The notes under the pieces are model-generated. The model saw nothing but the letters and a program-made list of their open reading frames with translations. It was not told where the DNA came from and did not search any database. Position numbers and translations under genes: made by a program. 46,874 nt of DNA from a candidate division Zixibacteria bacterium RBG_16_53_22 (lineage in GTDB: Bacteria > Zixibacteria > MSB-5A5 > UBA10806): contig MEWP01000155.1 in NCBI GenBank assembly GCA_001775395.1, forward strand, positions 52,457-99,330. The letters run 5' to 3'. Positions within the stretch are counted from its first letter, which is position 1. Every line of letters begins with the position of its first letter. Of this stretch, positions 42,252 to 46,874 are shown in pieces.

Positions 42252-44303
42252 ATGGCTGAAAAAGAGTTTAAACCATATGTCCCTCACGATAAGGACATAC
42301 CTGAGTTTACAGTCAAATCAGTTATTACCGGCACCGCGCTGGGCATAGTATTCGCGTGGGCCAATGCCTATGTCGGGCTGATATCGGGATTGACAATATC
42401 GGCCTCAATTCCGGCGTCTGTCATGTCGGTGGCGGTGTTTGCGTTCTTGCATAAAGCTTTCAAAGCCCGCAAGGGCACCGTCCTGGAAACCAACATGTCG
42501 CAGACCATAGGGTCGTCGGGCGAATCGTTAGCGGCCGGCGTCATTTTCACAATTCCAGCCATGTTCATGCTGGGATGGAATCCGGACTACGGCACCCAGG
42601 TCATTACCATCACAATCATCGCGGCCATAGGCGGTATCCTGGGCATCACCTTCATGATTCCCCTCAGGCGCTATCTCATGCAGCGGGAACATGGGATCCT
42701 GCCGTTTCCCGAGGGCACGGCCTGCGCCGAGGTGATCAAATCGGCCGAGGCCGGCGGCACTCAAGCCGGTTACGTGTTCGGCGGGCTCGGCGTGGGGGCG
42801 TTCGTGGAATTGATCAGGAATGGCTTTTCGGCATTCGCCGGTACAATTGCCGCGCCGATACCGATCGTTTCCAGGATGATGGTATCGTTGGAGGTTAGCC
42901 CGGCGCTTCTCGGCGTGGGGTATATCCTGAACCGATACATTTCGATAATCATGGTTGTGGGCGGCGCCATTGCCTGGATAGTTCTGATCCCGCTGATTGC
43001 CCATTTCGGCGATAGCTGGGGAATGTTTCGTTTCCTTAATGAGAACGCCGTGCGCACGTTATCCGACCTGGGCATAAAGGAAATAGCCGGAATGTCGCCG
43101 GATCAGATTTGGAATTATTTCATCCGCTATATCGGGGCGGGCGCAGTCGCCTTCGGCGGTTTTGTGACCCTGATAAGATCGATTCCCACGATAGTGGAAT
43201 CGTTCAGGCTCGGGTCGAAGGAGCTGTCACAGGGAGCCGGTGTCTCCACGAAAGTCAGAACCGACCGGGATCTTCCTATCAGGTTCGTAATCTGGCTGAC
43301 CGTGGCGGTCGTAGTCGTATTGACAATCGGTATCTGGGCCGGCCTGGAGCAGATAAGCGGAATCACGTCGTTGTTAGCGGCAGTCCTGGTTGTCATATTC
43401 TCGTTCTTCTTTGTCGTCGTCGCCGCCAGAATAGTCGGCCTTGTGGGCTCGACTTCCTCGCCCGTCTCTGGCATGACAATAGCCACGCTCCTGGGCACGT
43501 CGATCATCTTCGTCATCTTCGGGCTGACCTCGGGCCCGGCCAAGATTGCGGCGCTGACAATCGGGGCCGTGGTTTGCGTCGCCGCCTGTTCCGCCGGTGA
43601 CATATCACAGGACTTGAAAACCGGATTCCTATTGGGTTCTACCCCGCGCCGTCAGCAGGTGGCGGAAATTATCGGAGCCCTGGCCAGCGCTATCATCCTC
43701 GGATTTACGCTGATTACGCTTTACAACGCCTACGGCTTTGCCGGGGCGCCCTCGCCGATGACAGGTAAGGCTGAGCTGCCGGCGCCGCAGGCCACGCTGA
43801 TGTCGTTCGTGGTCAAGGGTGTGATCGACAAAAACATTCCCTGGATACTGGTCGGATTCGGCGCTCTTATCGCCGGCATTTTTGAATTCCTCAAGATTCC
43901 TTCGCTGCCGGCGGCGGTTGGGCTTTATCTTCCGCTGGAAACTACCACGCCGATTTTCGTGGGCGGCATGCTCAGGCATTATCGCGATAAGAGGTCGGGC
44001 ACGGAATCCACCGATTCCGACAAAGGCATCCTGTTTTCCTCGGGGCTTGTGGCCGGAGTGGGGGTTATAGGAGTCTTGCTGGCTATCACGGCCATCATTC
44101 CCATGGGCATGATTGACGGCAGGCGAATATTCCTGTTGGACAATCTGCGTCAGCCGTTGGCCGATCTCTGGGCCGGTTTCGCTGGCGGCGACGTTATATC
44201 AATGCTGGTTGGCGCAGTCATCTTCATAATGCTGTGCGGCCTCCTTTACAGGATTGCCAGGCCAGATAACAATCCAGGCAAGAGCATCAAGGATATCAAA
44301 TGA
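42252..44303 (+). CDS. OPT-family oligopeptide transporter
   Basis: A 683-residue polytopic membrane protein with GGGAGA 7 nt before the ATG and about 14 hydrophobic helices. OPT signatures include the N-terminal WANAYVGLISGLTISASIP, the QTIGSSGESLAAGV segment, LPFPEGTACAEVIKS and the C-terminal IPSLPAAVGLYLPLETT. Family members are proton-coupled importers of oligopeptides or metal chelates. The stop overlaps the ATG of an exported amidohydrolase gene (ATGA at 44300-44303). The set suggests uptake of peptides or an amide compound together with extracytoplasmic hydrolysis. The substrate is not shown; a metal-chelate role is possible for this family. Confidence 0.93.
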   Translation: MAEKEFKPYVPHDKDIPEFTVKSVITGTALGIVFAWANAYVGLISGLTISASIPASVMSVAVFAFLHKAFKARKGTVLETNMSQTIGSSGESLAAGVIFTIPAMFMLGWNPDYGTQVITITIIAAIGGILGITFMIPLRRYLMQREHGILPFPEGTACAEVIKSAEAGGTQAGYVFGGLGVGAFVELIRNGFSAFAGTIAAPIPIVSRMMVSLEVSPALLGVGYILNRYISIIMVVGGAIAWIVLIPLIAHFGDSWGMFRFLNENAVRTLSDLGIKEIAGMSPDQIWNYFIRYIGAGAVAFGGFVTLIRSIPTIVESFRLGSKELSQGAGVSTKVRTDRDLPIRFVIWLTVAVVVVLTIGIWAGLEQISGITSLLAAVLVVIFSFFFVVVAARIVGLVGSTSSPVSGMTIATLLGTSIIFVIFGLTSGPAKIAALTIGAVVCVAACSAGDISQDLKTGFLLGSTPRRQQVAEIIGALASAIILGFTLITLYNAYGFAGAPSPMTGKAELPAPQATLMSFVVKGVIDKNIPWILVGFGALIAGIFEFLKIPSLPAAVGLYLPLETTTPIFVGGMLRHYRDKRSGTESTDSDKGILFSSGLVAGVGVIGVLLAITAIIPMGMIDGRRIFLLDNLRQPLADLWAGFAGGDVISMLVGAVIFIMLCGLLYRIARPDNNPGKSIKDIK

Positions 44304-45577
44304 GAACAATCGCTTTATCGATTTTGGTAATCATGATGATTTCGCCGCCAGGCGCGGCGCCTCCAATTCTTATCAAGGGAGGCACAATCATCACAGTCAC
44401 CAAAGGGACAATCGAGGGGGGCGACATTCTCTTAAGAGATGGCAAAATAGCGCAGGTCGGGAAAGGAATCAAAGCTCCAAACGAAGCTGTTATCATCGAT
44501 GCCGCCGGCAAATTCGTTATGCCGGGGATTATCGATGCCCATTCGCATATCGGGGTCTATTCGTGGCCCGATGTCCCCGCTAATGACGATGGTAACGAGG
44601 GCACCGACCCGATAACGCCGCACGTTCGGGCTGAGGATGCGTTCAACGCCAATGATCCTGCCATTACGCGCGCCATAGCCGGCGGAGTCACCACCATCAT
44701 GACAGTTCCCGGCTCGGCCAACCTGATAGGAGGCCAGGCGATCGTGGTCAAGCTTAAACCCGGCCGCACGGTGGATGAGATCAGGATCATAGGCGCCCCG
44801 CCCGGCATGAAAATGGCTCTGGGCGAAAACCCCAAAGGTGTTTATGGCGAACGCAAGCAGATGCCATCGACACGGATGGGCAACATCGCGCTCATGAGAC
44901 AGTGGTTCCAGAAGGCCAGGGAGTATAACCTCAAATGGGATGCATACGGACTCAGGAAAGAGAAAGACGAGAAGGCTGAGCAACCGGAACGCGATCTCAA
45001 GCTCGAGGCCCTAAGTGATGTTCTCAAGGGAAAATACCTGGTTCATATCCATTGCTACGACCGCGACGAGATGCTTGCCATGATAAAGGTCGCTGACGAA
45101 TTCGGTTTCAAGATAAAGTCATTCATTCATGGCCTGGAGGCATATCAGATCGCAGATACACTGGCCGCCCGCGAAATTGCCGTTTGCACCTGGACCGACT
45201 GGTGGGGTTTCAAGCTCGAAGCCTGGCAGGGCATTCCGCAAGCTCCCGGCATCCTGGCCTCTAAGGGAGTCCGACTGGTATTCCACTCCGATTCGCCCAA
45301 TCAGATTCAGCGGTTGTGGTTGGATGCCGCCAAAGCAGTTCGCTATGGCCTGGATCGCCAGAAGGCATTCGAGGGGCTGACAATCAATCCGGCGTGGACA
45401 ATCGGTCTCGAGGACCGCATAGGCTCGATCGAGGAGGGTAAGGACGCCGATATAGCCATCTTCACCGGCCATCCTTTCGACATATATTCGAAGGTGGAAA
45501 AGACAATCGTCGACGGCGAGATTTTATACGATCGCTCGAAAGAAAAATCTCCCTTGGAGGCCGAAAATGACAGGTAA
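44300..45577 (+). CDS. exported amidohydrolase with intact metal ligands
   Basis: A 425-residue amidohydrolase-superfamily protein with a signal peptide (RTIALSILVIMMISPPGA) and AAGGAT before the ATG. Composite beta-sandwich and TIM-barrel features are GGTIITVT, GGDILLRDGKIAQVGKGI and AGKFVMPGIIDAHSHIG. Candidate ligands are His81 and His83 (HSH), His251 (VHIHCYDRD), His277 (FIHGLEAY) and Asp331 (FHSDSP). The C-terminal GLEDRIGSIEEGKDADIAIF is typical of imidazolonepropionase-like or dipeptidase-like members. It follows the OPT gene directly and its stop overlaps the next, inactive-looking paralogue. The substrate is unknown; an amide or peptide is likely from context. Confidence 0.87.
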   Translation: MRTIALSILVIMMISPPGAAPPILIKGGTIITVTKGTIEGGDILLRDGKIAQVGKGIKAPNEAVIIDAAGKFVMPGIIDAHSHIGVYSWPDVPANDDGNEGTDPITPHVRAEDAFNANDPAITRAIAGGVTTIMTVPGSANLIGGQAIVVKLKPGRTVDEIRIIGAPPGMKMALGENPKGVYGERKQMPSTRMGNIALMRQWFQKAREYNLKWDAYGLRKEKDEKAEQPERDLKLEALSDVLKGKYLVHIHCYDRDEMLAMIKVADEFGFKIKSFIHGLEAYQIADTLAAREIAVCTWTDWWGFKLEAWQGIPQAPGILASKGVRLVFHSDSPNQIQRLWLDAAKAVRYGLDRQKAFEGLTINPAWTIGLEDRIGSIEEGKDADIAIFTGHPFDIYSKVEKTIVDGEILYDRSKEKSPLEAENDR

Positions 45578-46874
45578 GCTCATCATGGCTGTGGCCGTTG
45601 CCGTATTTGGCAGTTCTCCGGTCTTTTCTCAAAATATGGCAGTCAGAGGTGGCCGAATAATCACCATGGCCGGCCAAGTTATCGAAAACGGCCTGATCCT
45701 TATAGAAAATGGCCGCATCAAGGCGGTCGGACAGAATATCGAAATACCACCAGGCGCGGAGATTATTGACGCCTCCGGAAAGACTATTTTGCCGGGGCTG
45801 ATCGACGCTTATTCACAAGTTGGCCTGGTGGAGATTTCGGCTGTGCCGCAGAGTGTCGATACCGAGGAAAGATCATCGCCGATCACTCCTGAGGTCAGGG
45901 TAATCGACGCTATCAACACCGACTCCGAAATCATCCCTGTCACGCGCATCGAGGGTGTGACCACGGTCCTCGTATCACCCGGAGGCAGTAATATCATCTC
46001 CGGTCAGAGCGCGGTTGTTAACTTGTTCGGTAATTCGGTCGACGAGATGCTGGTCAAGTCGCCGGCGGCCTTGCATATCAATTTCGGCGAGGGACCAACC
46101 GGGGCCTGGAGGCCGCAGAAGAAGGTCGAATCGCGGATGGGATTGATGGCCTTGTTGCGCCAGACTTTCGTTGATGCCCAGAATTATGCGCGTGGTATGA
46201 GCGAGTTCGAGGACAAGATGAGCGAATTCGAGATGAACGCCGACTTGCCCGAAAGCAAGCGCAAGAAGGATATCGAGGAGCCCGTCCCGCCCGAGCGCAA
46301 ACTGGGCATGGAGGCGGTGATGATGTCTCTCGATCGCAAGATTCCGATTGTGGCCTCTGCCCAGCGCCGCGACGATATCCTGGCCGCGATAAAATTCGCG
46401 GAGGAATTCAATTTGAATCTGATTCTCCTCCACGCCGCCGAGGCTTATATGGTTGCCGATTTACTCGCCTCGAGGAAAATCCCGGTTCTTCTCGGGCCGG
46501 TCACAGTTCAGCCGTCAGCGATGGAGACCAGGGGCGCGATCTACGAAAATGCGGCGCTCCTCGACAAGGCCGGTGTCACATTCGCGATAATAACCGGCGG
46601 GGCGCATAATGTTCGAGACCTGCGATTCCAGGCCGGAATCGCAGTCGAATACGGCCTTTCCCGCGAGGCAGCGCTCCGCGCAATAACAATTGCACCTGCT
46701 GAAATTTTGGGAGTTGCAAAGGACCTCGGCTCGCTGGCGCCCGGCAAACTTGCCAATATCGCCATTTTCGACGGCGATCCGCTGCAGCCGGTAACTAAAG
46801 TGACAGATGTCATCATCGAGGGGCATCGCATACCGATGCGGTCATTTCAGACCGAGTTGTATGAGAAATATAGG
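45567..46874 (+). CDS. exported amidohydrolase-like pseudoenzyme (3' end cut by window edge)
   Basis: An open frame runs from the ATG at 45567 (GGAGG 6 nt upstream, overlapping the previous stop at 45575-45577) to the window edge, 436 codons. It has a signal peptide (TGKLIMAVAVAVFGSSPVFS) and the beta-sandwich segments GGRIITMAGQVIENGLILIENGRI. The metal motif expected as HxH reads DAYSQVG (Tyr82, Gln84). The HIHCYDRD segment is ASAQRRDD, the FIHG His is kept (LILLHAAEAY), and the catalytic Asp segment is ITGGAHN. The C-terminal LGSLAPGKLANIAIFDGDP block is intact, so this is not a decayed gene. I infer a partner or regulatory subunit of the active enzyme. It could be a different activity. 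Confidence 0.8.
   Translation, partial: MTGKLIMAVAVAVFGSSPVFSQNMAVRGGRIITMAGQVIENGLILIENGRIKAVGQNIEIPPGAEIIDASGKTILPGLIDAYSQVGLVEISAVPQSVDTEERSSPITPEVRVIDAINTDSEIIPVTRIEGVTTVLVSPGGSNIISGQSAVVNLFGNSVDEMLVKSPAALHINFGEGPTGAWRPQKKVESRMGLMALLRQTFVDAQNYARGMSEFEDKMSEFEMNADLPESKRKKDIEEPVPPERKLGMEAVMMSLDRKIPIVASAQRRDDILAAIKFAEEFNLNLILLHAAEAYMVADLLASRKIPVLLGPVTVQPSAMETRGAIYENAALLDKAGVTFAIITGGAHNVRDLRFQAGIAVEYGLSREAALRAITIAPAEILGVAKDLGSLAPGKLANIAIFDGDPLQPVTKVTDVIIEGHRIPMRSFQTELYEKYR

Noticed and set aside
1-46874. tRNA, rRNA, insertion sequence or prophage genes
   Set aside because: No conserved RNA sequence, transposase, integrase or phage structural motif was found on either strand.

Overview
The window looks like a chromosomal segment of an uncultured Gram-negative bacterium of the Fibrobacteres-Chlorobi-Bacteroidetes (FCB) superphylum. 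A Zixibacteria-like lineage is my best guess, with moderate confidence and no marker gene to prove it. The clues are many exported proteins ending in a 'YPNPFN'-type C-terminal sorting domain, dockerin-type and cohesin-like modules, an LVIVD-repeat protein, a complete PilM-N-O-P-Q pilus inner-membrane/secretin set, and HPK4-type kinases with an NtrC-type regulator. Coding is dense and mixed-strand. Starts are often TTG or GTG and stop/start overlaps are common. I see no rRNA, tRNA, insertion sequence, prophage or CRISPR.

Region 1 (1-5200, minus): a housekeeping operon read from a good sigma-70-type promoter at 5170-5198. It encodes an AMP-dependent acyl-CoA synthetase, mannose-1-phosphate guanylyltransferase, a SPOR lipoprotein, a Sua5/YrdC-type tRNA threonylcarbamoylation enzyme, a low-molecular-weight phosphatase and a truncated-by-window DUF3108 protein. 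Region 2 (5279-11600, minus): type IV pilus genes. pilM-N-O-P-Q have their own promoter (10283-10311) and terminator (5279-5307). Two prepilin-like genes lie upstream, preceded by a candidate sigma-54 promoter. The PilP-like protein carries the AMIN domain normally found on PilQ, and PilQ is correspondingly short.

Region 3 (11699-20142, minus): four exported hydrolases, namely two tandem Ntn-hydrolase-like (C45-type) paralogues, an M36-like metallopeptidase and an M1 aminopeptidase. All four carry the same C-terminal sorting domain. Region 4 (20352-23251, plus): a zinc-ribbon/transmembrane/PEGA/TPR protein and a CPBP intramembrane protease. Region 5 (23254-29206, minus): a surface-assembly cluster of three cohesin-like proteins (two with sorting tails) and two dockerin-bearing proteins, one of them a 13-repeat LVIVD propeller. 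A cohesin-like gene follows the LVIVD-dockerin gene in the same operon.

Region 6 (29243-42033, minus): a closely packed gene string. In transcription order it holds a membrane GAF protein ending in a degenerate histidine-kinase dimerisation helix, a giant five-GAF hybrid kinase, a second GAF hybrid kinase, a polyprenyl diphosphate synthase, a UbiE/MenG methyltransferase, an exported staphylococcal-nuclease-like protein and an NtrC-family sigma-54 activator. It joins isoprenoid-quinone synthesis to a large sensory module. Region 7 (42094-46874, plus): an OPT-family transporter translationally coupled to two exported amidohydrolases. The second has lost most metal ligands and looks like a pseudoenzyme; it runs off the window.

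The strongest candidates for something undescribed are the cohesin/dockerin/sorting-tail cluster, the kinase array with its DHp-only partner embedded with quinone genes, and the active/inactive amidohydrolase pair.
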